Source: Pseudonocardia sp. EC080619-01
GTDB lineage: Bacteria; Actinomycetota; Actinomycetes; Mycobacteriales; Pseudonocardiaceae
Length of the DNA stretch: 64,000 bases
Assembly (NCBI RefSeq): GCF_001420995.1
Contig: NZ_CP012184.1
Location: forward strand, 4,882,501 to 4,946,500
Reading direction: 5' to 3'
The notes below the pieces were generated by a model that was given only the letters and a program-made list of their open reading frames with translations, ran no database searches and was not told the DNA's origin. Position 1 is the stretch's first letter; every line of letters begins with the position of its first letter. A program made the position numbers and the translations under genes. Below, one piece after another: positions 8,138 to 15,941 of the stretch.

Positions 8138-8884
8138 ATGACGGGACGGCTGGACGGCGTGACGGCGATCGTGACCGGCGCCTCGAGCGGGATCGGCGAG
8201 GCGACCGCGCGGGCGCTCTCGGCAGAGGGGGCCACGGTCGCGCTCCTGGCCCGCCGGGAGGACCGGTTGACCGGGCTCGCGGCCGAGCTGGGGCGGGCGT
8301 CGGTGCACCCGGTCGACGTGACCGACGACGACGCGCTGCACGCTGCGGTCGACGCCGTCGCCGAGCAGCACGGCGCCGTCGACGTGCTCGTGAACAACGC
8401 CGGCTTCGGCGTCTGGGGCCCGGCCGCCGACGCCGACGTCGCGGACTGGCGCAAGGTCGTCGACATCAACCTCACCGGGGTGCTGTCGACGACGCACGCC
8501 GCGTTGCCGCACCTCGCCCGGGCGGCGGTGGGCCCGCGTGGCGTGGCCGACGTCGTCACGATCAGCTCGGTGGCGGGGCGGACGGTGCCCACGCCCGCGA
8601 GCAATGTCTACGCGGCCACCAAGCACGGCGTCGGGGCGTTCTCCGAGGCGCTGCGCCAGGAGTACGCCGAGCAGCACGTCCGCGTCGGGCTGGTCGAGCC
8701 CGGCCTGGTGACTTCGGAGATGACGACCTCGGGCCACGGGCACGCCCCCGACGCGACGGCCGCCTCCGACCGGGGTGTGCTGGACCCGGCCGACATCGCC
8801 GACGCCGTCGTGTACATGGTCGTGCGGCAGCGGCACGCGGCGGTGAACGAGATGCTGGTCCGTCCGGTGGAGCAGGTCCGCTGA
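8138..8884 (+). CDS. SDR family oxidoreductase
   Basis: A 248-residue classical short-chain dehydrogenase: 'VTGASSGIGEATARAL' (residues 11-26) binds NAD(P), 'VLVNNAGFGVWG' near residue 85 is the structural NNAG, 'ISSVAGR' carries the catalytic Ser, and 'YAATKHGVGAF' the Tyr and Lys. The end 'AVVYMVVRQRHAAVNEMLVR' is typical of the clavulanate-dehydrogenase-like or YdfG-like group (serine/3-hydroxy acid dehydrogenases) in actinomycetes, but the substrate is unknown. The ATG at 8138 is preceded by GGGAGG about eight bases upstream. It is convergent with the RidA-family gene, 15 bp apart. Confidence 0.9.
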   Translation: MTGRLDGVTAIVTGASSGIGEATARALSAEGATVALLARREDRLTGLAAELGRASVHPVDVTDDDALHAAVDAVAEQHGAVDVLVNNAGFGVWGPAADADVADWRKVVDINLTGVLSTTHAALPHLARAAVGPRGVADVVTISSVAGRTVPTPASNVYAATKHGVGAFSEALRQEYAEQHVRVGLVEPGLVTSEMTTSGHGHAPDATAASDRGVLDPADIADAVVYMVVRQRHAAVNEMLVRPVEQVR

Positions 8885-8899
8885 GGCCCGCCCGGCGGC

Positions 8900-9316
8900 T
8901 CAGCCGCCGACGACCGCGGTGGCCTCGATCTCGATCAGCAGGTCGGGCTCGGCCAGTGCGGCGACGCCGATCCCGGTGAGCGGCGGGCCGCTCAGCGTCT
9001 CCAGTCCCAGCCGCCTCGCGGCCCGCTCGGCGCCCTCGACGAACGCGCCCATCTTCTCCGGTGTCCAGTCGACCAGGTAGACGGTGTACTTCGCGACGTC
9101 GTCGAAGGTCGCCCCGGCCTCCGCCAGCGCCGCCGCGATGTTGACGTAGCACTGCTCGGTCTGGGCGGCGAGGTCTCCCTCGCCGATCCGGGTGCCCGCC
9201 GCGTCCCGCGCGACCTGCCCGGCGACGAAGACCAGGCGGGAGCCGGTCGCGATCGACACCTGCTGGTAGATCGGCACGGCGGGGAGAGCGGACGGGCTCT
9301 TCAGGGTGATGGTCAC
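8900..9316 (-). CDS. RidA (YjgF/YER057c/UK114) family protein
   Basis: A 138-residue trimeric-type RidA-fold protein: 'QVSIATGSRLVFVAGQVARD', 'QTEQCYVNIAAALAEAGA' and 'DVAKYTVYLVDW' are typical. The Arg that RidA enzymes use to bind the substrate carboxylate, normally just after a 'PAR' or 'PTR' motif near residue 105, is absent: the matching segment reads 'PPLTGIGVAAL'. It is therefore probably not a standard 2-aminoacrylate/imine deaminase. The start is the GTG at 9316; an upstream extension to 9337 would run through the operator. It is divergent from a TetR gene, with an 18-bp palindrome between them, so it is very likely that regulator's target. Confidence 0.88.
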   Translation of the reverse strand: MTITLKSPSALPAVPIYQQVSIATGSRLVFVAGQVARDAAGTRIGEGDLAAQTEQCYVNIAAALAEAGATFDDVAKYTVYLVDWTPEKMGAFVEGAERAARRLGLETLSGPPLTGIGVAALAEPDLLIEIEATAVVGG

Positions 9317-9325
9317 CGTCGAACA

Positions 9326-9343
9326 ATAACACTGCAATGTTAT
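9326..9343. promoter_or_regulatory. Palindromic operator for the divergent TetR regulator
   Basis: ATAACA-CTGCAA-TGTTAT is an 18-bp inverted repeat, 16 of 18 bases symmetric, lying in the 38-bp gap between the RidA-family start (9316) and the TetR start (9355). It is the only AT-rich palindrome there and overlaps the likely promoters of both genes, so it should mediate auto- and cross-regulation. Confidence 0.75.
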
Positions 9344-9354
9344 AGAATTCGAGC

Positions 9355-9969
9355 GTGGCGAGGACGAAGGATCCGGCGGTCCGCACTGCGCTGATCGAGC
9401 GCGCGGCGCACATGCTGCGTGCCCGCGAGCCGATCACCACCCGGTCGCTGGTCACGGGCGCCGGGGTCTCGACGATGGCCGTCTACACGCACTTCGGCGG
9501 GATGGACGGGTTGTGGCGGGCGCTGCGGCAGGAGGGCTTCGTCCGGCTCGGTGCGACGTTCGGCCGGCTGCGGACCACCGACGACCCGGTGCACGACCTG
9601 GCGGCACTGGTCGCGGCCTACGCGGACAACGCGCTCGAGCACCCCGATCTGTACCGGGTGATGTTCGACGACAGCGTCGAGCTGGAGGACCTGCGTGCGG
9701 CCGACGCGACCCTGGAGTACCTCGTCCAGGCCGCCCTCCGTGGGCGGACGGCGGGACGGGTCCGCGCCGACGTCGTCCCGCTGGATCTCGCGACCCGGAG
9801 CTGGGCCGTGGGCCACGGGATCGGCTCGCTGGTCGCGAACGGGCCACTGCCACCCGCTGCGCTGGACCACGTCCCGCCGATGCTCGCGGGCGTCGTCGCG
9901 GAGGCCGGTGACGACCCGGAGCGCGCCCGCCGGTCGGTCGACTCCGCGTGGGTCGGACGGGGGCGCTGA
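9355..9969 (+). CDS. TetR family transcriptional regulator
   Basis: A 204-residue regulator. Residues about 8-52 form a TetR DNA-binding domain: 'IERAAHMLRAREPITTRSLV' then 'GAGVSTMAVYTHFGGMDGLW'. The C-terminal part ('RTAGRVRADVVPLDLATRSWAVGHGIGSLV' region, about residues 138-165) resembles the WHG or TetR_C ligand-binding domains. The GTG start follows the operator at 9326-9343 closely, leaving little leader. It most likely represses itself and the RidA-family gene until a small effector binds. A tRNA terminator hairpin begins five bases after its stop. Confidence 0.92.
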   Translation: MARTKDPAVRTALIERAAHMLRAREPITTRSLVTGAGVSTMAVYTHFGGMDGLWRALRQEGFVRLGATFGRLRTTDDPVHDLAALVAAYADNALEHPDLYRVMFDDSVELEDLRAADATLEYLVQAALRGRTAGRVRADVVPLDLATRSWAVGHGIGSLVANGPLPPAALDHVPPMLAGVVAEAGDDPERARRSVDSAWVGRGR

Positions 9970-9974
9970 ACGAC

Positions 9975-10008
9975 GGAATCCCCGGGCCGGTGACGGCCCG
10001 GGGATTCC
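9975..10008 (-). terminator. Terminator of the first tRNA Gly-Cys-Val set
   Basis: A perfect 14-bp stem (GGAATCCCCGGGCC with GGCCCGGGGATTCC) closes a six-base loop eight bases past the tRNA-Val end. It also lies five bases after the TetR stop and may end that transcript too. Confidence 0.8.
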
Positions 10009-10016
10009 GGTGATGG

Positions 10017-10088
<72 letters not shown>

Positions 10089-10089
10089 G

Positions 10090-10161
10090 AGGCGGCGGCG
10101 GGAATCGAACCCGCGTACAGGGCTTTGCAGGCCCTTGCCTAAGCCACTCGGCCACGCCGCC
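10090..10161 (-). tRNA. tRNA-Cys(GCA), copy 1
   Basis: A 72-base cloverleaf: acceptor GGCGGCG/CGCCGCC, anticodon loop CTGCAAA (GCA), discriminator T. It differs from copy 2 by a compensated C-G to A-T change in the acceptor stem. Confidence 0.97.
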
Positions 10162-10192
10162 GGACACCCGGCCCGTGTACGAGACCCGGCTG

Positions 10193-10265
10193 AGCGGACG
10201 ACGGGACTCGAACCCGCGACCCTCACCTTGGCAAGGTGATGCGCTACCAGCTGCGCTACGTCCGC
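10193..10265 (-). tRNA. tRNA-Gly(GCC), copy 1 of the tandem sets
   Basis: A 73-base cloverleaf with anticodon GCC. It is the first gene of the set in the direction of transcription, 31 bp before tRNA-Cys. Confidence 0.97.
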
Positions 10266-10414
10266 ATTCGTACCGTTCCCGTGGCGTTTCCGCTCGTTCC
10301 CGGTGCGTTGGGAGAACAGTAGCGCACGGTCCGTGGCGGTCCACGAGGGGGGTGGGGTAGTGGAGTGTCCGCGTCGCGGGGGCGCGGCGGGCGTCGCCGG
10401 GGCCGGAAACGACA

Positions 10415-10443
10415 GAATCCCCGGGCCGGCGGCCCGGGGATTC
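10415..10443 (-). terminator. Terminator of the second tRNA set
   Basis: A perfect 13-bp stem (GAATCCCCGGGCC with GGCCCGGGGATTC) with a three-base loop, nine bases after tRNA-Val copy 2. It is a near copy of the hairpin at 9975-10008, so the terminator was duplicated with the tRNAs. Confidence 0.8.
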
Positions 10444-10452
10444 CGGTGATGG

Positions 10453-10524
<72 letters not shown>

Positions 10525-10525
10525 G

Positions 10526-10597
10526 AGGCGGAGGCGGGAATCGAACCCGCGTACAGGGCTTTGCAGGCCCTTGCCTAAGCCACTCGGCCACTCCGCC
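10526..10597 (-). tRNA. tRNA-Cys(GCA), copy 2
   Basis: A 72-base cloverleaf with anticodon GCA. The acceptor stem is GGCGGAG/CTCCGCC, while copy 1 has GGCGGCG/CGCCGCC: one base pair changed on both sides, so pairing is kept. Confidence 0.97.
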
Positions 10598-10647
10598 AGA
10601 GTCTGGCTGACTCTGCAGGAAGGTCCCGGCTCAGGGCCGATCCTCCG

Positions 10648-10720
10648 AGCGGACGACGGGACTCGAACCCGCGACCCTCACCTTGGCAAGGTGATGCGCT
10701 ACCAGCTGCGCTACGTCCGC
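10648..10720 (-). tRNA. tRNA-Gly(GCC), copy 2 of the tandem sets
   Basis: A 73-base cloverleaf with anticodon GCC, identical to the other two Gly genes in the window. It is first in its set, 50 bp before tRNA-Cys copy 2. Confidence 0.97.
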
Positions 10721-10870
10721 ATGAGCACCGTTCTCGGGGCCTCGGCCCGTCCTCGGTGCGATGAGAGAACACTAGCACCCGCCCCGGAGGGGAGTCGTCC
10801 ACCCCCCTCGCCACCACCGGATGTCCTCTCACGTGCGGAGATCGACTCCGCCCGGTGGTGGTGCGTCGGG

Positions 10871-11299
10871 TCAGTCCCGGGCGGTCGTGTCGAGCAGGTC
10901 CGCGAGCGCGGCGTCGAAGTCGAGCCAGGAGTACTCCGACGCGGCGGGGACGGCGTCGTAGGTCGCCTGCAGGAACTCCGACAGGGTCTGCGCCGAGGTG
11001 GTGAACAGTGCGTGGCCCGACGGGGAGGTCAGCTCGAGCTCGATCCGCGACGGGTCGTCGCTCATGGGCTGCACCCGGACGTCGCCGGTGCCGGCCGAGT
11101 CGACCAGGCCGTCGGCGAGCAGGTCGCGGGCGAAGACCCAGTCGACGGTGGAGTCGTGGCCGGTCCGGAACGAGGCCTGGACGGCGTAGGGGTCGCGGCT
11201 CGAGTAGGACAGTTCGACCTTCACGGGCACGACAGGCGCGTCCGGAGCGATGAGCTCGAACATGGCCGTCGCCCGGATCGTCTTGGACTCGTCGCGCAT
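10871..11299 (-). CDS. SsgA-like (SALP) sporulation/cell division regulator
   Basis: A 142-residue protein with the SsgA-family pattern: 'VPVKVELSYSSRDPYAV' (about residues 24-40), 'VDWVFARDLLADGL' (about 52-65), 'DVRVQPM' and 'IELELTSPSGHALF' (about 86-99). Length and order fit SsgB-type members, which recruit FtsZ to sites of septation in sporulating actinomycetes; Pseudonocardia-type genera carry SsgB homologues. The ATG at 11299 has an AGGATG stretch (AGAAAGAGGATG on the coding strand) just upstream. It sits alone, downstream of nothing obvious and followed by the tRNA sets. Whether this is SsgB itself or another SALP cannot be settled here. Confidence 0.9.
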   Translation of the reverse strand: MRDESKTIRATAMFELIAPDAPVVPVKVELSYSSRDPYAVQASFRTGHDSTVDWVFARDLLADGLVDSAGTGDVRVQPMSDDPSRIELELTSPSGHALFTTSAQTLSEFLQATYDAVPAASEYSWLDFDAALADLLDTTARD

Positions 11300-11560
11300 C
11301 GGTCATCCTCTTTCTGGGGGCGTTGCGTGGGGCGTCAGTCGGAAGAACGAGCAAGCGGCCCTCGGGGTGACGGGTCCGATGCGCATCAACGTGGATCACC
11401 ACGGGATGACGCCCGATCGAGTCACACGGGTGTAACTCCGCGCTGCGGTGATGCGGCTGAACGGGCGCGCCGCCGTCCTTGCGTGTGAGGTGGGCGACGG
11501 GACACGACTACTCTCGCCGGGGTCCGAACCGATCGGGCCAGGACATCGAACACTTCAACT

Positions 11561-12253
11561 GTGAGGACATCGCTGGTGGCAGGCATCGCCGATCCACCGG
11601 ACCGTCCGGAGCGCGGGCGGCCCGGTGAGGGTGTCGCACGCCGCGAACCTCCTCGCCGGGACGGCGCCGAGGACGTGCGGCTCGTGCAACGGATCGTGTC
11701 CGGAGACTCCACCGCCCTGGGTGAGTTGTACGACCGGTTCGGGCGGCAGGCGTACTCGCTCGCGCGACGGATCTGTGCCGACGAGGGGCTCGCCGAGGAC
11801 GTCGTCCAGGAGGTGTTCCTGGCGTTCTGGCGGGACCCCTCGCGGTTCGACCCGGAGCGCGGCCGGTTCGGCACCTGGCTGCTGACGCTCGTGCACCACA
11901 AGTCGGTGGACGCCGTCCGGCGCGAGAGCGCCATCCGGCGCCGCACCGTGCCGGCGAGCGAGGACGGCGCGGAGTGGAACGCCCCGCCCGGCCCGGGTGC
12001 CGACGAGGACGCGATCGGATCGGTCGTGGCCGGCCAGGTGCGGGACGCGCTGGGACGGCTGCCCGCCGAACAGCGGCGTGTGCTCGCGCTCGCCTACTAC
12101 GGCGGCTACACGCAGCGCGAGGTCGCCGCGATGACAGGGGTGCCGCTGGGCACCGTGAAGTCCCGGATGTTCACCGGGGTCGCGAGACTCCGGAACCTGC
12201 TGGGCCCCGTGATCGGGGACTCCGGCGCCGAGTGGCCCGGGGGTGTGACGTGA
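11561..12253 (+). CDS. ECF RNA polymerase sigma factor
   Basis: A sigma-70 family ECF protein of about 230 residues. After a disordered N-terminus of about 38 residues comes region 2: 'ALGELYDRFGRQAYSLARRI', 'AEDVVQEVFLAFWRDPSRF' and 'GTWLLTLVHHKSVDAVRR'. Region 4 follows near residue 170: 'LPAEQRRVLALAYYGGYTQ' and 'EVAAMTGVPLGTVKSRMFTG'. It directs RNA polymerase to stress or envelope promoters. The downstream gene encodes its likely anti-sigma factor. The start is uncertain: GTG at 11561 or 11576, without a convincing Shine-Dalgarno sequence. Resemblance to the SigK/SigL group of mycobacteria is suggested by the partner's RskA-like layout. Confidence 0.92.
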   Translation: MRTSLVAGIADPPDRPERGRPGEGVARREPPRRDGAEDVRLVQRIVSGDSTALGELYDRFGRQAYSLARRICADEGLAEDVVQEVFLAFWRDPSRFDPERGRFGTWLLTLVHHKSVDAVRRESAIRRRTVPASEDGAEWNAPPGPGADEDAIGSVVAGQVRDALGRLPAEQRRVLALAYYGGYTQREVAAMTGVPLGTVKSRMFTGVARLRNLLGPVIGDSGAEWPGGVT

Positions 12254-12279
12254 ACGGGAACGAGAGGAGGCCCTGCCCG

Positions 12280-13203
12280 ATGAGTGAACAGACGGTCGGC
12301 TGGGCGCTGCACGCTCTCGAGCCCGACGAGGAGCTCGAGGTGATCGAGCATCTGGCCGGATGCGCGGAGTGCCGGCGGGTCGCCGCCGATGTGGCGGGTG
12401 TCACGACGGGCCTCGCCACCGCGCTCCCGCAGTACGAGCCCCCGCGCGGCCTCCGTGACGCGATCATGGAGGAGGCACGACGCACCCCCCAGGCGGGGCG
12501 CGGCCACGGCGAGCGTGTGGTGCCGGGGGACCGGATCGGCAGCGGGCCCGCCGGACCCGAGTACGTCGTGCCGTCCCCCGGGCGCCGACCGGCACCCGCA
12601 CTCGTGCCGCCGAGGCAGTCGCCGTCGTCGCGCCCGGAGCCGGCGCGTGGGGGAGCGGAGCGTCCCGCGGCCGGCCCCGGCCGCCGTCGCGCGCGTCGTG
12701 GACCGTCCGGTCGTACGGGCCGGGCGCTGCTCGCCACCGCCGCGATCGTGGCCGTCCTCGTCGGGGGCGGGGTGCTCGCCGGGCAGATCCAGGCGCTGCG
12801 TTCCGAGCGGGACGCGAGCATCGCGCAGGCCCAGCAGATGGAGGACGTCCTCGGGGCGCTCGCCAAGCCGGGCACGACGCACGCGTTCCTCGCGTCCCCG
12901 ACCGACCCGTCCGCGGCGCCGATGGCCGCGGTGATCGTGCAGGACGGCAGGCCCGAGGTCATGCCGATGGCACTGGCGCCGAACCAGGTCGACGACCAGA
13001 CCTACGTCCTCTGGGGTCTGAACGGTGACGCGAACCCGCAGGCCGTCGGAACGTTCGACGTCCGTACGGGAATCAACAGCCCGATGTCAGTAGCATCGCC
13101 CGGGAGCGGGACGTACGAGCAGTACGCGGTCTCGCTCGAGCGCGGGCGGGTCGCTCCGCCCGCGCCGTCGGCAGTAGTCGCGGCTGGGCGGGTGGAGACC
13201 TGA
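12280..13203 (+). CDS. RskA-like zinc-associated anti-sigma factor, membrane-anchored
   Basis: From the ATG at 12280 (AGGAGG nine bases upstream) the protein has 307 residues. Residues 1-45 hold an anti-sigma domain with 'HLAGCAECRR', the H-x3-C-x2-C zinc motif. A Pro/Arg-rich linker of about 100 residues follows, then one transmembrane helix ('ALLATAAIVAVLVGGGVLAG', about residues 150-168) and an extracytoplasmic RskA-type domain ('TYVLWGLNGDANPQAVGTF' near residue 245). It would hold the upstream sigma factor inactive at the membrane until regulated proteolysis. A GTG at 12250 overlapping the sigma stop as GTGA is an alternative start and would add ten residues. The two genes clearly form one operon. 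Confidence 0.9.
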   Translation: MSEQTVGWALHALEPDEELEVIEHLAGCAECRRVAADVAGVTTGLATALPQYEPPRGLRDAIMEEARRTPQAGRGHGERVVPGDRIGSGPAGPEYVVPSPGRRPAPALVPPRQSPSSRPEPARGGAERPAAGPGRRRARRGPSGRTGRALLATAAIVAVLVGGGVLAGQIQALRSERDASIAQAQQMEDVLGALAKPGTTHAFLASPTDPSAAPMAAVIVQDGRPEVMPMALAPNQVDDQTYVLWGLNGDANPQAVGTFDVRTGINSPMSVASPGSGTYEQYAVSLERGRVAPPAPSAVVAAGRVET

Positions 13204-13235
13204 GTACGACGGAGCAGAACGACACCGGGACGACG

Positions 13236-13757
13236 GTGACGGGGCAGCGACCCCGCCGCCGTCGCTACACCGGGCTCCGGACGTGGTTCCGGAAGACCAA
13301 GGTCCGCTACCGGATCTTCCGGGCCGGTGTGGCGCGGAACCCGGTCCTGGACATGACCTACCGGATCACGGCGGGCGTGCTAGGCACGGCCATCGTCGTG
13401 ATCGGGATCATCGCGCTCCCGGCCCCCGGGCCGGGCTGGGCGATCATCTTCCTCGGGCTGGGGGTGCTGGCCGCCGAGTTCCACTGGGCCAAGCGGCTGC
13501 TGCACTGGGTCCGGGTCCGGTACGACGCCTGGGTGGCCTGGATGGGCCGCCAGACCCGGGTGGTCCAGGTGCTGGTGATGACGGCGATCCTGGGCGTCGT
13601 CGCGCTGTGCGCCTGGGCGGTGGGGGTCTTCGAGACCGTCGGCGGGTGGGTCGGGATCGAGTGGGCCTGGCTGAAGTCCCCGCTCATGCCGCTGCTCCAG
13701 CCGCCGCCCCCGCCGGTCGAGATCCCGGGGTCGACGATGGTCACGCCGTCGCAGTGA
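13236..13757 (+). CDS. TIGR02611-type membrane protein (PGPGW motif)
   Basis: A 173-residue protein with a basic N-terminus (RPRRRRYTGLRTWFRKTKVR) and three hydrophobic stretches near residues 45-62, 65-80 and 105-130. 'ALPAPGPGWAIIFLGLGVLA' (about residues 60-79) is the signature of TIGR02611/PGPGW-type membrane proteins found widely in actinomycetes; their function is unknown. The C-terminus is Pro-rich (LLQPPPPPVEIPG). It begins 33 bp after the anti-sigma factor, so it may be the third gene of that operon. The frame stays open upstream to about 13203, so the true start could be a little earlier than the GTG at 13236. Confidence 0.85.
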   Translation: MTGQRPRRRRYTGLRTWFRKTKVRYRIFRAGVARNPVLDMTYRITAGVLGTAIVVIGIIALPAPGPGWAIIFLGLGVLAAEFHWAKRLLHWVRVRYDAWVAWMGRQTRVVQVLVMTAILGVVALCAWAVGVFETVGGWVGIEWAWLKSPLMPLLQPPPPPVEIPGSTMVTPSQ

Positions 13758-13818
13758 TCGGGATCGACCCCCGTGAACGGCGGTGGGACGGGCTGTGTAG
13801 AGTACGTACTACCGCTGA

Positions 13819-13890
13819 GGGCGATTAGCTCAGGGGGAGAGCGCTTCGTTCACACCGAAGAGGTCACTGGTTCGATCCCAGTATCGCCCA
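13819..13890 (+). tRNA. tRNA-Val(CAC)
   Basis: A 72-base cloverleaf: acceptor GGGCGAT/ATCGCCC, anticodon stem CTTCG/CGAAG, loop TTCACAC (anticodon CAC), discriminator A. The block of accessory genes begins right after it. Confidence 0.97.
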
Positions 13891-13899
13891 CGCAGGTCA

Positions 13900-13932
13900 G
13901 AGGCCCAATCCGATCCATTCGGGTTGGGCCTC
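13900..13932 (+). terminator. Terminator of tRNA-Val(CAC)
   Basis: GAGGCCCAA (13900-13908) pairs perfectly with TTGGGCCTC (13924-13932), with further inner pairing, ten bases after the tRNA. Confidence 0.8.
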
Positions 13933-13936
13933 AGTC

Positions 13937-13960
13937 GTTCCCGGAGTGCATTTCCGGATC
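13937..13960 (+). repeat. Imperfect direct repeat, left copy
   Basis: GTTCCCGGAGTGCATTTCCG plus four bases; 21 of 24 positions match the copy at 15039-15062. Each copy is itself partly palindromic (CCGGA...TCCGG). It lies five bases after the tRNA-Val terminator. The stretch 13961-14215 after it shows no convincing gene. Confidence 0.5.
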
Positions 13961-14215
13961 ACCGCAGCCCCGCCATTCCCGCGGCCTGCTCGTGGTCGTG
14001 GGCCCGGGCGGGCCGCGTCGCTGCCTCCCACCTCCCGACCGGCGACTGGCGCGCGCACGACCGCCACTGCGGCCGGCCCGAGATGTAAGGAACTCGCACT
14101 CCGGATTGCCCGAAGGCGCGTCGACGATGACGGGCATGTCCCGTTCACGATCCCGGGGTGCGCCTCCGGGATCGACCTGAAGCGAGTCGGCAGCCTCCGG
14201 GGCGACGATGCGGAC

Positions 14216-14554
14216 ATGGCTCCTGACGCGCTGTTCGTCGCTGTCCTCCTGTTCGAGTCGACATCGTCGGCGCCGAGCTGTCGACCGCTCTACCGCGAGG
14301 ACGTCCTCATGCTGCGCGCGCCGTCACTGGACGGCGCCCAGGGCCTTGCCGAACGACACGGGCACGACGCCGAGACCTCCTTCACGAACCACGCTGGGGA
14401 GACGGTCAGTGATCGCCTGGTGCGCGTCGTCGATGTCGCCCCGGCTCTGAGCGACGACTTCACGACGACAGTCGTCGACGTGTACAGCCGCCACTTCCGC
14501 GACATCGCGGCGTACCGGCGGTTCGACCCCTTGTGCGACGGCGAGCAGCTCTGA
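14216..14554 (+). CDS. DUF4288 domain-containing protein
   Basis: A 112-residue protein starting MAPDALFVAVLLFES. 'LFVAVLLFESTSS', 'LYREDVLMLRAPSLDGAQGL', 'RVVDVAPALSDDFTTTVVDV' and 'EVYSR'-like 'VYSRHF' follow the DUF4288 pattern, a small alpha/beta protein of unknown function common in bacteria near mobile or defence-related loci. The ATG at 14216 is six bases after a -10-like GACGAT (14204-14209) and has no clear Shine-Dalgarno, suggesting a leaderless message. Coding bias upstream of 14216 is poor, so the longer frame is not used. It lies within the direct-repeat-bounded block next to tRNA-Val. Confidence 0.7.
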   Translation: MAPDALFVAVLLFESTSSAPSCRPLYREDVLMLRAPSLDGAQGLAERHGHDAETSFTNHAGETVSDRLVRVVDVAPALSDDFTTTVVDVYSRHFRDIAAYRRFDPLCDGEQL

Positions 14555-14621
14555 CCACGAGCAGCAGGGCGGGCCCTGACCCCGCTCTCGAGACATCCGT
14601 ACCGGGCCAGGTGAAACCCTG

Positions 14622-14936
14622 ATGCCGTTCTCTTTCCCCGTCGTCACAGTCACGGACATGAACGCGGTACCGGAGCCGGCGGACCAGGAGCACGCAGGCG
14701 TGTGGGAACTCAGGATCGGTGTGTTCTGCACGGCTGAGCAAGCCAGAGAGCTGACCGACAAGATCCAACTGATGCTCTGCCCCGACCCGATGCATCGATC
14801 TCCATGTCCGATCCCCTGGTCGACGGCACACTGGAAACTGGATGACGATGAGGCCGTCGAGAACTACCCGGAGTTGATCGAGCAGGCGCGGATCGAGCAG
14901 CACGGTGGTGGGCCCGCCGCGGGACCAGCCGAGTGA
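14622..14936 (+). CDS. Hypothetical protein
   Basis: A 104-residue acidic protein. The core 'GVWELRIGVFCTAEQARELT' (about residues 27-46) and 'MLCPDPMHRSPCPIPWS' (about 52-68), with paired cysteines, looks conserved: I have a sense of similar unnamed actinomycete proteins but no named family. The end 'ENYPELIEQARIEQHGGG' fits a helix and tail. Start at 14622 has AGGTG about eight bases upstream; Met13 at 14658 is an alternative. It follows the DUF4288 gene by 67 bp and may be cotranscribed with it. No function can be given. Confidence 0.55.
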   Translation: MPFSFPVVTVTDMNAVPEPADQEHAGVWELRIGVFCTAEQARELTDKIQLMLCPDPMHRSPCPIPWSTAHWKLDDDEAVENYPELIEQARIEQHGGGPAAGPAE

Positions 14937-15038
14937 GGGCAGCTCCACGCCGATGCCAGCCCAGTGTCGCCAGTGTCAGAACCTCTGGTCACGTCATCGA
15001 AGAGCCGGATCTGACCAGGGATTTCGTTGTGTCCGGGG

Positions 15039-15062
15039 ATGTTCCCGGAGCTCATTTCCGGA
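15039..15062 (+). repeat. Imperfect direct repeat, right copy
   Basis: The second copy of the 24-bp sequence at 13937-13960, with three mismatches. The two copies enclose the DUF4288 and hypothetical genes. No gene is seen between 14937 and 15177. Confidence 0.5.
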
Positions 15063-15177
15063 GCCTGCTTTCCAGGCCGGCTCCGGAACGACCGGTCAGA
15101 TCCGCAGTGCAGGCGGGGGCGCCTGCAACCCTCGACCGGTCCCCCGGTGACGGCCTGAGGAGGATTCGCGGGAACCA

Positions 15178-15717
15178 TCAGTCCGATGGTCGTGGGGTGA
15201 GCAGGCCGAGGGGGTCGACGCTGTAGGCGACCATCCAGGTGGGGTCGATGCGATACCAGACGTTCTCGTCCCAGAACGGGTTGTCGCCATCGTCGTCGTA
15301 GTGGTCGACGAGGTAGTCGCGGACGTCCGGCCAAGTCGGGTCGCTGCTCGTCCCCTCGGGGTTCAACGGAATGGCGTGTCCGTGCGTGAAGATGCCGAGC
15401 TGCTCGCCGCGCATGAAGGTCGCGCTGATGCCGGGCCGCGCTGCGAGATGGCGGGCTTTCGCGGCCTGGCGGTGGGTACCCATGATCCAGCGGCCGTGCA
15501 GGAAGTGCCCGTCGGCGCCGCTGATGCGTGGCTCGCCGCGCCGGGTGACTGTGGCGATGGCCAGTGTGCACATGCCCTGGCAGGCGTGGACGACCTGCTC
15601 GGCGTCCAAGGTGCTCTCACCTGGCCGAACGATCGACTTCAGGTGGTCGCTGGACGCGGCAAGCGACTTGTCGAGCAGGACCTGGAGGCTGCGAAGCTCG
15701 TCCGGAGTTTCGAACAT
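15178..15717 (-). CDS. Pyridoxamine 5'-phosphate oxidase family protein
   Basis: A 179-residue protein starting MFETPDELRSLQVLLDKSLA. After an N-terminal helical region (residues 1-45), 'QGMCTLAIATVTRRGEPRIS' (about 47-66) and 'GADGHFLHGRWIMGTHRQAA' (about 67-86) form the FMN-binding split barrel; 'PGISATFMRGEQLGIFTHG' continues it. The C-terminal 'WYRIDPTWMVAYSVDPLGLL' closes the barrel. Likely a flavin- or F420-dependent reductase or cofactor-binding protein of unknown substrate. It stands alone; about 220 bp to the next gene contain nothing recognisable. Confidence 0.82.
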   Translation of the reverse strand: MFETPDELRSLQVLLDKSLAASSDHLKSIVRPGESTLDAEQVVHACQGMCTLAIATVTRRGEPRISGADGHFLHGRWIMGTHRQAAKARHLAARPGISATFMRGEQLGIFTHGHAIPLNPEGTSSDPTWPDVRDYLVDHYDDDGDNPFWDENVWYRIDPTWMVAYSVDPLGLLTPRPSD

Positions 15718-15941
15718 TCGGCTAGGTAATCAGCTGCCACCGACAGCGAGGCCGTCGAGCTGCGCACTGAGGGAAGAACGCGCTCGGGACCGGAATTCTC
15801 ACTGCGCGGATCCGCTACGGCCTGGCCGCGTACCGGCCGCTACTGAACGCCCTTCCTCCAGGAAGAGGCCGTCGCCGGGTGTCGATCACCGACCGGACCA
15901 CCGATGGGTCGGGTCCCGCGCGCACCGGGTTCCACCGGCCG

